Shown here piece after piece: positions 25,495-34,403 of a stretch of 64,000 nt of DNA. The DNA is from Phascolarctobacterium sp. GTDB lineage: Bacteria; Bacillota; Negativicutes; Acidaminococcales; Acidaminococcaceae. The notes under the pieces are model-generated. The model was not told the origin of the DNA and did no database searches. It worked only from the letters and a program-made list of their open reading frames with translations. Each line of letters starts with the position of its first letter. Position 1 is the first letter of the stretch. Position numbers and translations under genes: made by a program. The stretch is taken from positions 62,001 through 126,000 of the forward strand of contig JAGAPX010000018.1 in assembly GCA_017623055.1 (NCBI GenBank), written 5' to 3'.

Positions 25495-26142
25495 CTATCT
25501 AACACTCCTGCTCGCAACATCCTTTTCAATTTTCTTTTTCCAATCCGCACAGTAAGGTCTGCTTGCTCGCAAATTACTGACTACTTCACTAACCGCTTCG
25601 TAATTTAAGGCAGTGCCTACTTCGTCGCAAATATATTCTACAGCCATTTCTTCTCTAATTCCAAAGCGTTTTGCTTCGGCAATAGCATCAATATTCGCAC
25701 CTAAGAAAATAAATTCCCAACCGTAACGCTTTTGCTGACGTTCAATCATACTTTTAACTTTTTGGTAAGTATAACGCTTGCTGGAATTTTCAAAACCATC
25801 AGTGATGATTACAAATAAAGTCTTGATAGGTCTATCCTCTTTGCGAGCGTATTTGTGAACATTTCCAATATGATGAATTGCACCGCCAATAGCATCAAGT
25901 AGCGCAGTACAACCACGCACATAATAATCCTTTGCTGTCATCGCTGTAATGTTTTGTATAGGTTTACGGTCGTGTAAAACTTCGCTTCTGTCATCGAAAA
26001 GAACTGTAGAAATGAGAACATCACCTTCAACTTCCTTTTGCTTTGCCAACATACCATTGAAGCCACCAATGGTATCTTTTTCTAGTCCATTCATAGAACC
26101 ACTACGGTCTAAAATAAAAACTACTTCTGTTAATTGTCTCAT
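25495..26142 (-). CDS. von Willebrand factor A domain protein
   Basis: A 215-residue cytoplasmic protein that is essentially one vWA domain. The MIDAS metal site is DRSGSMNG (about residues 10-17), with a further Thr in GCTALLDAI and an Asp in VIITDGFENSS. There is no signal peptide or membrane helix, in the manner of TerY-like proteins. The ATG at 26142 has GGAGG upstream. It is 67 bases downstream of a macro-domain gene on the same strand, and the pair may act together. The partner and function are unknown. Confidence 0.85.
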   Translation of the reverse strand: MRQLTEVVFILDRSGSMNGLEKDTIGGFNGMLAKQKEVEGDVLISTVLFDDRSEVLHDRKPIQNITAMTAKDYYVRGCTALLDAIGGAIHHIGNVHKYARKEDRPIKTLFVIITDGFENSSKRYTYQKVKSMIERQQKRYGWEFIFLGANIDAIAEAKRFGIREEMAVEYICDEVGTALNYEAVSEVVSNLRASRPYCADWKKKIEKDVASRSVR

Positions 26143-26209
26143 AAATAAAAAACCTCCTTTGCTTTTACAACTAAAGTATAGTCGTTTTAAACAAAGGAGA
26201 GGTCGCCCA

Positions 26210-27250
26210 TCAAGCGACATTTAATCCAAGAAGTGGTTGGTCAAAAGCGAAGAGCACTTCATTGATTTTGAAAATGTCATAATCGCCATTCTTAATAAAG
26301 AACTCAACAATTAAATCCATTTTGCTGCTATGCGTTAATGCGTACCCTGCCTTACCAATAAAATCTTTCGTTTCGTCAAGATTAAGCTCCAAAGCAATAG
26401 CAAGTGCCAACGCTGTGTTCTTGCTGGGTTTGTAATTTTTGTTATTTCTAATTTTCGAAAAATGTTTTCTGTCAAGGTTCGCCTTTTTATAAACCTCTGG
26501 GTCAGTTAAACCTTTTTCGTCTATACGAGCAAAAAGTTCTTCCGTAAAGCTACGCTCTAATTTTTCAACTATGTCATCAAGAGTTGTAAGCCATTTGCAC
26601 TCCAAATTCTCTTTGACGCAAATAGGTGGCAGTGATTTTTCAACAACTTCATCGTACATTGAACTGCTGGCAGTTCTGTTATAAAAACGATTTTTGGGAT
26701 ACTCTTTCTTCCAAATTTCTTCAACGTAGTTTTCGTCAATGTAAGATTTTACAAAAGCAAAAGTCTCCGCAGAAACTTCATATGATTTTTTATCGAAAAC
26801 TACTAGATAAACCAGCAAATCGTGTTTTTCCAGATAGCTTGCAATAACTGCATTAGCAATCTTCAACGCTAAAGTTTTTGGAAAGCCGTAATTGCCCGTG
26901 GAAATAAGAGGTACTGCTATGGACTTACATTTATTTTTCGTAGCGGTCTTTAAAATATTAGCGTAACATTTTTCCAAAAGCTCCGCTTCTTTTTTATCGC
27001 CACCTTCCCAACATGGACCTACTGCGTGAATTATAAACTTAGCGTTCAAATCAAGAGCAGGAGTAACAGCAACATTACCTACTTCTATATTTCCTATTGC
27101 TCTGCGCAGTTCAAGCAATTCTTTCCAGCCAGCTTTGGTATAAATTGCATTATCCACACCGCTTCCAACCATTGGTAACGGATTTGCAGTATTGACTATG
27201 GCATCCACATTCATTTCTGTTATGTTGTTCCGTACAATTAAAAGTGGCAT
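26210..27250 (-). CDS. Macro-domain protein with a C-terminal HTH-like region
   Basis: A 346-residue two-part protein. Residues 1 to about 165 are a macro domain: NTANPLPMVGSGVDNAIYTKAG forms the ADP-ribose-binding loop region, HAVGP follows, and PLISTGNYGFPK is the second loop. Macro domains bind or remove ADP-ribose. From about residue 235 a different domain begins (LFARIDEKGLTDPEVYKKAN...), with a spacing like an XRE-type helix-turn-helix (KKANLDRKHFSKIRNN then TALALAIALELNLDET). Nothing in the window is an obvious ADP-ribosyltransferase apart from that signalling theme. GGAGGAA precedes the ATG. Confidence 0.85.
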   Translation of the reverse strand: MPLLIVRNNITEMNVDAIVNTANPLPMVGSGVDNAIYTKAGWKELLELRRAIGNIEVGNVAVTPALDLNAKFIIHAVGPCWEGGDKKEAELLEKCYANILKTATKNKCKSIAVPLISTGNYGFPKTLALKIANAVIASYLEKHDLLVYLVVFDKKSYEVSAETFAFVKSYIDENYVEEIWKKEYPKNRFYNRTASSSMYDEVVEKSLPPICVKENLECKWLTTLDDIVEKLERSFTEELFARIDEKGLTDPEVYKKANLDRKHFSKIRNNKNYKPSKNTALALAIALELNLDETKDFIGKAGYALTHSSKMDLIVEFFIKNGDYDIFKINEVLFAFDQPLLGLNVA

Positions 27251-27306
27251 ACTTTATTCCTCCGTCGAGCAAGCAATTTTATGGCAACACAGTTAGATGG
27301 TGCTTA

Positions 27307-27906
27307 TCACGCGTTTAACAGCACTGACAAAAATACTGGCACCAACAACGACAGCACCAATCCATTTATAAAGGAAAACATACCTGTGTGCATTCCTGCG
27401 GAGTTAATAACCAAGGGCAAAAGCGAATCCATAGTCGCCGCACCACCGGGAGCAATGCACATCAGCTTATGCCAACGCGCCAGAAGCGGTATCAAAACGA
27501 AAGACGAAACCTCGCGAATCATATTGCCAAAAAAGGCGATAGCGCCCAGCTCCGTGCTGTGCATAGTGCTAATAACAACGGAAGAAAGACTGTACCAGCC
27601 TAAACCACTCGCCACCAAAATAGAATCGTAAACGTTCAGCCCTGTAATGAAGCTGCTCAAGTACCCTCCAGCAAAACTACCAATGATTGTGCCAACAGGC
27701 AGCGCCAAGGCAAGCACCATATTCTTAGGAGTACAAATCTTGGCTATCAGCTTACGGTTGCCGCCAATTTCAATACCTGCAACTAAAATCATAAAGTTAA
27801 GGGCTGTCATCAAAGTAGTGTCTAATACAGGCTTATCGCTTACATCAAAGCACAGATATCCTAAAAGAATACCGCCTGCAATTGCACCAAACAAAGAATA
27901 AATCAT
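27307..27906 (-). CDS. Lysine exporter LysO-like, C-terminal part
   Basis: A 199-residue membrane protein with about six hydrophobic helices. It matches the larger C-terminal domain of the LysO/YbjE (DUF340) lysine exporter, with LNFMILVAGIEIGGNRKL, SGLGWYSLSSVVIS and the helix containing IAPGGAATMDSLLP. It overlaps the upstream gene by four bases (ATGA) and is useless without it, if the assignment is right. Export of lysine or a related cationic amino acid is the family function. Confidence 0.82.
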   Translation of the reverse strand: MIYSLFGAIAGGILLGYLCFDVSDKPVLDTTLMTALNFMILVAGIEIGGNRKLIAKICTPKNMVLALALPVGTIIGSFAGGYLSSFITGLNVYDSILVASGLGWYSLSSVVISTMHSTELGAIAFFGNMIREVSSFVLIPLLARWHKLMCIAPGGAATMDSLLPLVINSAGMHTGMFSFINGLVLSLLVPVFLSVLLNA

Positions 27907-28199
27907 TGCTCCTCGCCCCCTTCTTCATCGAAGTTTTTAGCGAAAAGCTTAATTATGATATAAAACATCACCATCGTACCAATGATGGTACAGCCTCCCA
28001 AAATAAAAGCCTGCTTGCCAAGAGTTTCAATTTGCGCCAGCAAGTTACTGTCGCAGCCAATCTTCGCCCCCAAGCAAATGAGCATTAGATACAGGCATGC
28101 CAAGGACGCTCTGTTCAGCCACAGCTTTACCTTGTAACTAAGCACGTCAAACCAACCCAGCAAAATGCCTACCGTTATACAAAAAATGATTTCTTCCAT
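27903..28199 (-). CDS. Lysine exporter LysO-like, N-terminal part
   Basis: A 98-residue protein with three hydrophobic helices and a short acidic tail (FDEEGGEEQ). It corresponds to the N-terminal domain of LysO, here encoded separately from the 199-residue partner that begins within its stop codon. GAGGGG precedes the ATG. In E. coli the two parts are one polypeptide of about 300 residues. A split arrangement is known for this family and does not look like a frameshift, because the downstream part has its own ribosome site. Confidence 0.78.
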   Translation of the reverse strand: MEEIIFCITVGILLGWFDVLSYKVKLWLNRASLACLYLMLICLGAKIGCDSNLLAQIETLGKQAFILGGCTIIGTMVMFYIIIKLFAKNFDEEGGEEQ

Positions 28200-28236
28200 A
28201 TAAGTCCCCTCAAACTAAATGAAAATCATACAGGAA

Positions 28237-28258
28237 AGGCTCCGCCAAAGCGGAGCCT
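28237..28258 (-). terminator. Hairpin terminator after fakA
   Basis: A perfect 9-bp stem AGGCTCCGC / GCGGAGCCT with a four-base loop lies 17 bases beyond the fakA-like stop codon. The T tract on the minus side is short. Confidence 0.6.
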
Positions 28259-28274
28259 AAATTTTTGTGTTCTT

Positions 28275-29903
28275 TTATTCCATGGACATCAGCAAAGGAT
28301 AGAGCGGTTGTCCGCCGTGGAACAGTTCAATCTCCCAATCTTCGTTGATTTCTCCCAGATGTTCAACAATTTCTTCTGCTTCGTCTTTGGTGATATCTTC
28401 ACCATAGTACAAAGTGATGAGTTCGTAATCGCCATCTTCGAGCATTTTATCCAGTACAGCTTTTACGCTCAAGCCAGTGCAGAAAATCTTGTCGTTAATC
28501 AAGCCAAGGTATTCACCTTTATGAACTTGTACGCCATTAACAACACTATCACGAACAGCGATGGTAACAGCACCACTAGTTACGCTTTTTGCTGCTTCAG
28601 ACATAACAACGTAGTTTTCTTCCAAACTGCTTTCGGGATTGAAGTTGAAGAGCGCTGCCATACCTTGTGCCAGGTTAGCAGTGGAAACGTAATTAACATT
28701 GGAATCGCCCAACATTTTTTTAACTTGATCTGCTGCCAAGATAATATTTTTGTTGTTAGGAAGGATGATGTATTGTTCATATTCGCCATTTTCAATAGCG
28801 TTTACGAAATCTTCAACAGGAGGATTCATGCTTTGACCACCGCTGATAATTTCTGCAGCGCCCAAATCACGCATAATCTTCGCAACACCATCACCTGCAG
28901 CTACAGCAATAATACCTACGCCACTACGTTTAACAGGAGTTTGAATAAACTCTTCGTCATCAGAGAAGATACGGTTTTCATGTTGGTCAACCATATTTTC
29001 AATCTTGATATCGTGCAAGGTGCCCCATTGTTGAGCAGTGTTCAGTACGTTACCAGGATTTTTGCTGTGAATATGTACTTTAACAATATCTTCTACAACA
29101 GCAACAATCAAGGAGTTACCAAAGCCCTCGATAGCACTTACAACAGTCTTTTTATCTACATTTGCACCTTTTACGATAAACTCGGTGCAATAGGGGAATT
29201 CCAAATCCAGAGGTTCTTCATCGTCAGCTTGCATTTTAACGTTAGCCTTTTGGGTAACTTTGATTTCTGCACAGTCTTCGCCACGCAAACCAGCCAAGCA
29301 ACCTTCGAGGAAAGCAATCAAACCTTGACCACCTGCGTCAACTACGCCGGCAGCTTTAAGAGCAGGAAGTTTTTCCGGGGTTTCTGCCAATTCCAATTTG
29401 CCAACACGAATAGCTTCATTAAAGATGTCTTCCAAGCCTTCGCAGTTACGAGTTGCGGTATAAGCACCCTTTGCAATACCACGAGCTACTGTCAAAATAG
29501 TACCTTCTACAGGTTGAGAAACACTACGATAGGAAAAGAGAACGCCATATTGGAAAGCTTTACCTAATTCGTTATTGCTAGCAAGATTTTTGCCTGCTAA
29601 ACCACGACCAATGCCGCGCAGCAATTGGGAAAGAATTACACCGGAGTTACCACGAGCACCCATAATCGCACTCTTTGCTGCAGCAAGACCAATCTCGCCA
29701 ACAGTGGAGTCATCACTCATTGCGCTAAGCTCACGAGCAACAGAAGCCATGGTGTGCATCATATTTGTACCGGTATCGCCATCAGGAACAGGAAAAACGT
29801 TCAAGTCGTTAATAACTTGATAGTTTTTCTCGAAGCTATGGTACGCACCAAGCAGCATATCCTTAATTTGTTTACCGGTAATATATCTTTTATTTTGAGA
29901 CAT
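28275..29903 (-). CDS. fakA: Fatty acid kinase FakA-like (DAK2/DegV-associated, YloV)
   Basis: A 542-residue protein of the FakA/YloV family. The N-terminal DAK2-type kinase domain shows NVFPVPDGDTGTNM near residue 37 and MGARGNSGVILSQLLRG near 80. A middle domain and a C-terminal EDD-like region (GIIAVAAGDGVAKIMRDLGA, IILPNNKNI) follow. FakA phosphorylates fatty acids presented by a FakB (DegV) protein, letting exogenous fatty acids enter phospholipids. The DegV gene directly upstream supports this reading. Confidence 0.9.
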   Translation of the reverse strand: MSQNKRYITGKQIKDMLLGAYHSFEKNYQVINDLNVFPVPDGDTGTNMMHTMASVARELSAMSDDSTVGEIGLAAAKSAIMGARGNSGVILSQLLRGIGRGLAGKNLASNNELGKAFQYGVLFSYRSVSQPVEGTILTVARGIAKGAYTATRNCEGLEDIFNEAIRVGKLELAETPEKLPALKAAGVVDAGGQGLIAFLEGCLAGLRGEDCAEIKVTQKANVKMQADDEEPLDLEFPYCTEFIVKGANVDKKTVVSAIEGFGNSLIVAVVEDIVKVHIHSKNPGNVLNTAQQWGTLHDIKIENMVDQHENRIFSDDEEFIQTPVKRSGVGIIAVAAGDGVAKIMRDLGAAEIISGGQSMNPPVEDFVNAIENGEYEQYIILPNNKNIILAADQVKKMLGDSNVNYVSTANLAQGMAALFNFNPESSLEENYVVMSEAAKSVTSGAVTIAVRDSVVNGVQVHKGEYLGLINDKIFCTGLSVKAVLDKMLEDGDYELITLYYGEDITKDEAEEIVEHLGEINEDWEIELFHGGQPLYPLLMSME

Positions 29904-29918
29904 AATAAAAACACCTTT

Positions 29919-30782
29919 CTATTTTGCTTTTTGTCTTACAAAAAGCCCAATTGCACCAGGACCAAGATGAGCTGCCAACGGAGTACCGATTTGAGTAATC
30001 CAGATAGGCACGCCCGGATGTCTTGCTGCCATTTCAGCGCGGAAATATTCTGCGTCTTCAGGAACCAGAGCGTTAGGAATGAAGATTTCTTCCAATTCGC
30101 CTTGCTCATTCGCAATTTCCAAAAGGCGTTTCAAAGCTTTCTTACGAGTACGAACTTTATCATAAGGCTCAAGGTTACCATCTTCAAGAACATGAATAAT
30201 GGGACGGATACCGAAGATGCTGCCTAAGAGAGCACCAACAGCACCAATACGACCACCCTTAGCCAAATATTCCAAGGTGTCCAAGGTGAAGTAGGTTTTA
30301 GTGCGTTTTACAAGGTCGTGAGCATAAGCTTCCGCTTCGTCTATGGAAATGCCTTCTTCTTCAACTTTTTTCAGAATTGCATTTGCCATACCACAGATGG
30401 AGCATCCTGCTGCTTTACTATCGATAACGCGGATATCCGCACCGGGAACTGCGTCCATAACTTGTTTTGCTGCAACGCAGCAGGTTTGGTAGGTACCGCT
30501 AAGCACGCTGTCGCAGTTAATTACGATAAGTTTTTTGCCTTGCTTAACAAGCTCAGAGAACATTTCAATCATATGACCGATGGGCGGTTGAGAGGTTGCA
30601 GGAAGCTTGCCGGTTTTCTTAACCAGGTCAAACAAGTAAGCAGTGCTTCTGTCACCATCGAACCATTCATCATTGCCATGACGAGCAATAAGACGCAATA
30701 CGCTAATACGAGGATCATTCATTAAATGAGTATCCTGAACATCAGAAATACTGTCCAAAATAATATGTATATCGTCGTGCAT
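29919..30782 (-). CDS. DegV family fatty-acid-binding protein (FakB-like)
   Basis: A 287-residue DegV protein. IILDSISDVQDTHL at the N-terminus replaces the usual D-S-x-x-D start, and KTYFTLDTLEYLAKGGRIG (around residue 165) is the family hallmark. GSIFGIRPIIHVLEDG follows. DegV proteins hold a fatty acid for FakA, whose gene begins 15 bases downstream. The ATG at 30782 has AAGGAGG; a longer open frame lacks a ribosome site. Confidence 0.9.
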   Translation of the reverse strand: MHDDIHIILDSISDVQDTHLMNDPRISVLRLIARHGNDEWFDGDRSTAYLFDLVKKTGKLPATSQPPIGHMIEMFSELVKQGKKLIVINCDSVLSGTYQTCCVAAKQVMDAVPGADIRVIDSKAAGCSICGMANAILKKVEEEGISIDEAEAYAHDLVKRTKTYFTLDTLEYLAKGGRIGAVGALLGSIFGIRPIIHVLEDGNLEPYDKVRTRKKALKRLLEIANEQGELEEIFIPNALVPEDAEYFRAEMAARHPGVPIWITQIGTPLAAHLGPGAIGLFVRQKAK

Positions 30783-30821
30783 AATAAGCCTCCTTAAAAA
30801 AGCATAGTTAGGCGATTTTAT

Positions 30822-30849
30822 TCTATAATTAACTTTTATTTTACCACAA
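30822..30849 (-). promoter_or_regulatory. Probable promoter of degV-fakA
   Basis: TTGTGG and TATAGA are 16 bases apart on the minus strand, 40 bases before the DegV start. Confidence 0.4.
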
Positions 30850-30937
30850 CATATTTCCTTTTGCCACAATCTCGTCACAAAGTTTCCTACATATATATAA
30901 GGCGCTTTTTAATTACACGGTTAACTTGAAAAAGGAC

Positions 30938-30964
30938 AAAAAAAAAAGCCCTTGCGAGAAGGGC
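30938..30964 (-). terminator. Terminator of the nudix/LCP unit
   Basis: Stem GCCCTT / AAGGGC with a five-base loop (30948-30964), followed on the minus strand by a run of ten T. It lies 135 bases past the LCP stop codon, an unusually long 3' UTR. Confidence 0.8.
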
Positions 30965-31098
30965 CAAATGAGGGGCTGTTTTATGTCTTAAGTATAACAA
31001 AGTTGTATACAAAATGCAAGCCAAAAACCCCGCTATTGTCAGAATAATTCAATGTTTTCCTGCTATTCTCTTAATGTAAATCCATAGTGTTGCCACAG

Positions 31099-32205
31099 TC
31101 ACTTTTTGACAGAACCATCAGGGTTTCCGCCATTTTTCAAGATAACATTCACAGCGGTATCAACACCTTTTTTAGCTTCCACTTCGCTACTGCGAATACT
31201 GGGAGCAAGTTCCTTCGCCGCCTTGCTTTCGCCACTTAAATCTCCAGCTTCAGCTTTTAGTAGCGCAGCGTTATATTCTTCTTCAAAAAGTCTGGAAGAT
31301 TCCACAAATCTATCGCTAGGGTTCACCCCTTGCATTTGGGCAACCTTGGAGCGCAACGCAGTCATATCGGGAACCCAATAAGCAGTATCGTTAATATAGG
31401 CAGGTGCGCCAGGAACGGTTTCAATTTTAATACCGGGACCTCCGTCACGAACGCGAATGTAAAGGGCAGTACCAATGTGTCCCAAATCGCTAACGGAAAG
31501 GTCGCTGACCAGCATTGCCAGTAATTTTTGGTACAAGCCGTCAATATACATAACCATTAAGTTATCTGCGATCTTTTCGTACATTTTTACGATGAAGCGT
31601 TGCTGACGATGGATGCGGGCATTGTCTCCCTCTTCGTCACGGAAGCGAACAAATTGAATTGCTTCCTTGCCGTTGATGTTCTGAAAGCCTTGCTTCAAAT
31701 CAACTGTAAAGCCGTCGTTCTTATCCACGGAATACATATCCTTTTCTACAAGGAAATCCAAGCCGCCAATATCGTCAATGATTTCTTCAAACTCTTTAAA
31801 GCCAATCAAAAGGTGACGATGAATCTTGATACCCAAGAATTCTTCCATAGTTTTCATAGTCAGCTTAAAGCCACCGTAGGAATAAGAGTGGTTAATTTTA
31901 TCCCAACCGTAGCCAGGAATATGCACGCGAGTATCGCGGGGAATGTTAAGCAAATAAGGAACCTTAGTGTTTTCGTCAAACATCAGCATAAAAAAAGCAT
32001 CACTTCGGCCATTGGGACCATCGCCCTCACGGAAGTCCTTACCCATTACGAGAATATTTTGACGCGCGGACAAAAGCTCCCTTTTGTCAAGACGACTAGT
32101 TACAGGAGTATCAACAGTAATTCTGCCCCCGCCCATCATAATATAAATAACAGCAACTAAAACACCAACGATACACAGGGTAGTGCCGTTTAAAAATTTC
32201 TTCAT
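31099..32205 (-). CDS. LytR-CpsA-Psr (LCP) family protein
   Basis: A 368-residue membrane-anchored protein. A single N-terminal helix (about residues 7-27) is followed by the LCP domain with GRSDAFFMLMF, LNIPRDTRV, INHSYSYGG and the arginine-rich FVRFRDEEGDNARIHRQQRF. Such enzymes transfer undecaprenyl-linked glycopolymers to peptidoglycan or, in some cases, other acceptors. In a diderm Firmicute the polymer is uncertain. A charged Lys/Glu/Ala-rich tail of about 80 residues is family-unspecific. The ATG at 32205 has GGAAGAGG upstream. Confidence 0.9.
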   Translation of the reverse strand: MKKFLNGTTLCIVGVLVAVIYIMMGGGRITVDTPVTSRLDKRELLSARQNILVMGKDFREGDGPNGRSDAFFMLMFDENTKVPYLLNIPRDTRVHIPGYGWDKINHSYSYGGFKLTMKTMEEFLGIKIHRHLLIGFKEFEEIIDDIGGLDFLVEKDMYSVDKNDGFTVDLKQGFQNINGKEAIQFVRFRDEEGDNARIHRQQRFIVKMYEKIADNLMVMYIDGLYQKLLAMLVSDLSVSDLGHIGTALYIRVRDGGPGIKIETVPGAPAYINDTAYWVPDMTALRSKVAQMQGVNPSDRFVESSRLFEEEYNAALLKAEAGDLSGESKAAKELAPSIRSSEVEAKKGVDTAVNVILKNGGNPDGSVKK

Positions 32206-32223
32206 CAAACAACCTCTTCCAAA

Positions 32224-32874
32224 TTAAGTAAATTCGTGCAGAACAGGCTTGCAACGTTTTAAAAATGCGTAAAGCATTCTAGCAGTCAAGCCCCAGATTA
32301 CATAATCCTTATACAGATAAAAATAAACATTATAGGTTTTACGATAGCGCCATTCCTTATCACGGTTAGGAACTAATTCCAAGGGAAAGTCGTCTAAAGG
32401 ACGGTCCGCCATTTCCATACCGCACACCTTGGGCTCGTGGTTTAAGAGCCAGCTCAAAGGCACAGTGAAAACTTCGTCCACCTCGTCAGGATTGAAGGTA
32501 ATCTTTTCGTGATTGTGCAGCAATCCCACAAAGGGGTGAATGATTGGCCCCATATGTGTTACGAGAGAATCAAGCTCACCGCAGATTTCGATATCACTTT
32601 CTTGCAAGCCAAGCTCCTCGCAAGTTTCACGAATGGCAGTGTGCTGAAAACTATTGTCCTCACATTCATACTTACCTCCGGGAAAACAAATCTCTCCCGG
32701 CTGACGCTTCAAAGTCTTCGCCCGCACTTCAAACAAAACTGCAGGTCCTTCCTCCGTACAAACTATGGGCAAAAGTACAGCTGCTTCCCACAATCTATCC
32801 ATACGGTCAATGCCAGCAGGACGTCTATGTAATTTTTCGTAAAGTCGTTCTTGTAATCTTTCCATATCAGCCAT
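32224..32874 (-). CDS. Nudix hydrolase, CoA pyrophosphatase type
   Basis: A 216-residue Nudix protein. The Nudix box runs from FPGGKYECEDNSFQHTAIRE into TCEELGL (about residues 67-92). It is preceded by LKRQPGEICFPGG, which resembles the extra motif of the CoA diphosphatase group (YeaB/NudL). The expected reaction splits CoA to 3',5'-ADP and phosphopantetheine. The ATG at 32874 is preferred over a GTG nine bases upstream. It starts an operon with the LCP gene, 18 bases apart. Confidence 0.85.
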   Translation of the reverse strand: MADMERLQERLYEKLHRRPAGIDRMDRLWEAAVLLPIVCTEEGPAVLFEVRAKTLKRQPGEICFPGGKYECEDNSFQHTAIRETCEELGLQESDIEICGELDSLVTHMGPIIHPFVGLLHNHEKITFNPDEVDEVFTVPLSWLLNHEPKVCGMEMADRPLDDFPLELVPNRDKEWRYRKTYNVYFYLYKDYVIWGLTARMLYAFLKRCKPVLHEFT

Positions 32875-32971
32875 AATAAACACCTACGCAATATTATACA
32901 TATCTTACGAAAAAATTTCTATGCTTCGGCAAAATTATCCTGCCAACAAAAATGAACAGTAGGTAAAATAA

Positions 32972-33001
32972 AAAATGCGTTGGCTTTTGCCAACGCATTT
33001 T
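32972..33001. terminator. Terminator downstream of the symporter gene
   Basis: A perfect 13-bp stem AAAATGCGTTGGC / GCCAACGCATTTT with a TTTT loop. It also shields the nudix promoter region from read-through. Confidence 0.85.
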
Positions 33002-33009
33002 ATTTTGAA

Positions 33010-34215
33010 TTAATATAAGGGTTCTTCTTTGGTTTCGGAACGATCTACAACTACAGTTACCGCTGCGTCACCAGTTACGTTAACAGAAGTACGCGGCATA
33101 TCCAGAATACGGTCGATACCTGCGATAAGAGCAGAACCTTCGAGGGGAAGACCAAGAGCGGTTAAAATCATGGTCAACATGATGAAGCCTGCACCCGGAA
33201 CGCCTGCAGTACCGATGGAAGCAAGGGTACCGGTAAGCATGATAGTAATGTATTGTGCGCCAGTAAGTTCAACGCCGTAGATTTGTGCTACGAACAGTGC
33301 GCATACACCTTGGTACAGTGCGGTACCGTCCATGTTAATGGTTGCACCAAGCGGAAGTACGAAGGAAGAAATGTTTTGGCTTACGCCCATTTTACGCATG
33401 CAGTCCATGGTCAGCGGCAGAGTGCCGGAGGAAGAGCAAGAGGAGAATGCCAAAAGGGAAGCAGGAGCAACGCCTTTGAAAAATTCCATGGGAGACATTT
33501 TGCCAAGAGTTGCAACCAGTGCACCGTAAACGATGATTGCGTGGAGCAAGCAGCCTACGTATACGCAGATGATAACTTTGAGGAGCGGAAGGAGAACTGC
33601 AGGACCATTTGCTGCAACTACCGGAGTAATCAAACCGAACACGCCAAAGGGAGCGAAGCTCATGATGATTGCTACCATTTTGTAGCAAACTTCTGCCAAA
33701 CCGTCGATGGTGTTTTTCAAAGCTTCTGCTTTTTCACCAACTGCTACGATACCAACGCCAACGAAAAGTGCGAAGAGGATGATTTGCAGCATATTAGCTT
33801 TAACCATTGCGCCAAGCGGGTTGGTCGGGAAAATATCGATGATAACTTTCATAATGGGCGGAGCTGCTTTAGCAGTTACTTTCAAACCTTCAGTGGACAT
33901 ATTCAAGCCAGCACCCGGTTCTACCAGAACACCAAAAGCGATACCAAGAGCGATTGCAAAAGCGGTGGTAATCAAATAGAGCGCTACAGTTTTCAACCCA
34001 ACGCGTCCCAATTTGCGAACGTCGCCCAAGCCACAAACACCCATAACAAGAGAGGAGAATACCAGAGGTACGATAACCATCTTAATAAGATTCATAAAGA
34101 TGGTACCCAAAGGTCCAATCCAAGCCTTAGCAAATGCAGCACCTTCTGCGCCCAGTTGCAAGCCAGCAATAATACCAAGACCTAAAGCGATTAAAATTTT
34201 GGTTGACAAGTTCAT
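33010..34215 (-). CDS. Dicarboxylate/amino acid:cation symporter (DAACS family)
   Basis: A 401-residue transporter of the GltP/DctA family with eight predicted helices and two hairpins. The serine-rich re-entrant loop FSSCSSSGTLPLTMDCM lies near residue 270, and the substrate-site motif NMDGTALYQG near 305. PGAGFIMLTMILTALGLPLEG follows. Substrate could be glutamate, aspartate, serine or a C4-dicarboxylate; the sequence does not settle it. The ATG at 34215 has AGGGGG and an extended -10 promoter (34264-34272) lies upstream. Confidence 0.92.
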   Translation of the reverse strand: MNLSTKILIALGLGIIAGLQLGAEGAAFAKAWIGPLGTIFMNLIKMVIVPLVFSSLVMGVCGLGDVRKLGRVGLKTVALYLITTAFAIALGIAFGVLVEPGAGLNMSTEGLKVTAKAAPPIMKVIIDIFPTNPLGAMVKANMLQIILFALFVGVGIVAVGEKAEALKNTIDGLAEVCYKMVAIIMSFAPFGVFGLITPVVAANGPAVLLPLLKVIICVYVGCLLHAIIVYGALVATLGKMSPMEFFKGVAPASLLAFSSCSSSGTLPLTMDCMRKMGVSQNISSFVLPLGATINMDGTALYQGVCALFVAQIYGVELTGAQYITIMLTGTLASIGTAGVPGAGFIMLTMILTALGLPLEGSALIAGIDRILDMPRTSVNVTGDAAVTVVVDRSETKEEPLY

Positions 34216-34263
34216 AAACAAACCCCCTAACAATAATTTTTACAAAATTATTTCTTGCTCCGT

Positions 34264-34272
34264 ATTATAGCA
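34264..34272 (-). promoter_or_regulatory. Extended -10 promoter of the symporter gene
   Basis: TGCTATAAT on the minus strand, about 50 bases before the ATG. No convincing -35. Confidence 0.45.
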
Positions 34273-34360
34273 AAAAACTTTACAAAAATCTCATTTTTAG
34301 TGTATGTATACAGTATTTCTGAAAAGTTTTGCATAGGCAACATTTTCTCGAGCAAAAACA

Positions 34361-34390
34361 AAGACACCCTGCGCAAACACAAGGTGTCTT
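34361..34390 (-). terminator. Terminator after pyridoxine kinase
   Basis: Stem AAGACACC / GGTGTCTT (34361-34368 and 34383-34390) followed by T-rich sequence on the minus strand. Confidence 0.65.
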
Positions 34391-34403
34391 GAAATTTTAA
34401 AAG

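Noticed and set aside
24952-27250. Prophage or transposon boundaries around the AT-rich segment
   Set aside because: No integrase, transposase, tRNA-end duplication or flanking repeats could be found by reading.
28308-29567. Open frame of 419 codons antisense to fakA
   Set aside because: Shadow of the fakA reading frame; no ribosome site and a low-complexity, Phe/Asn-rich product.
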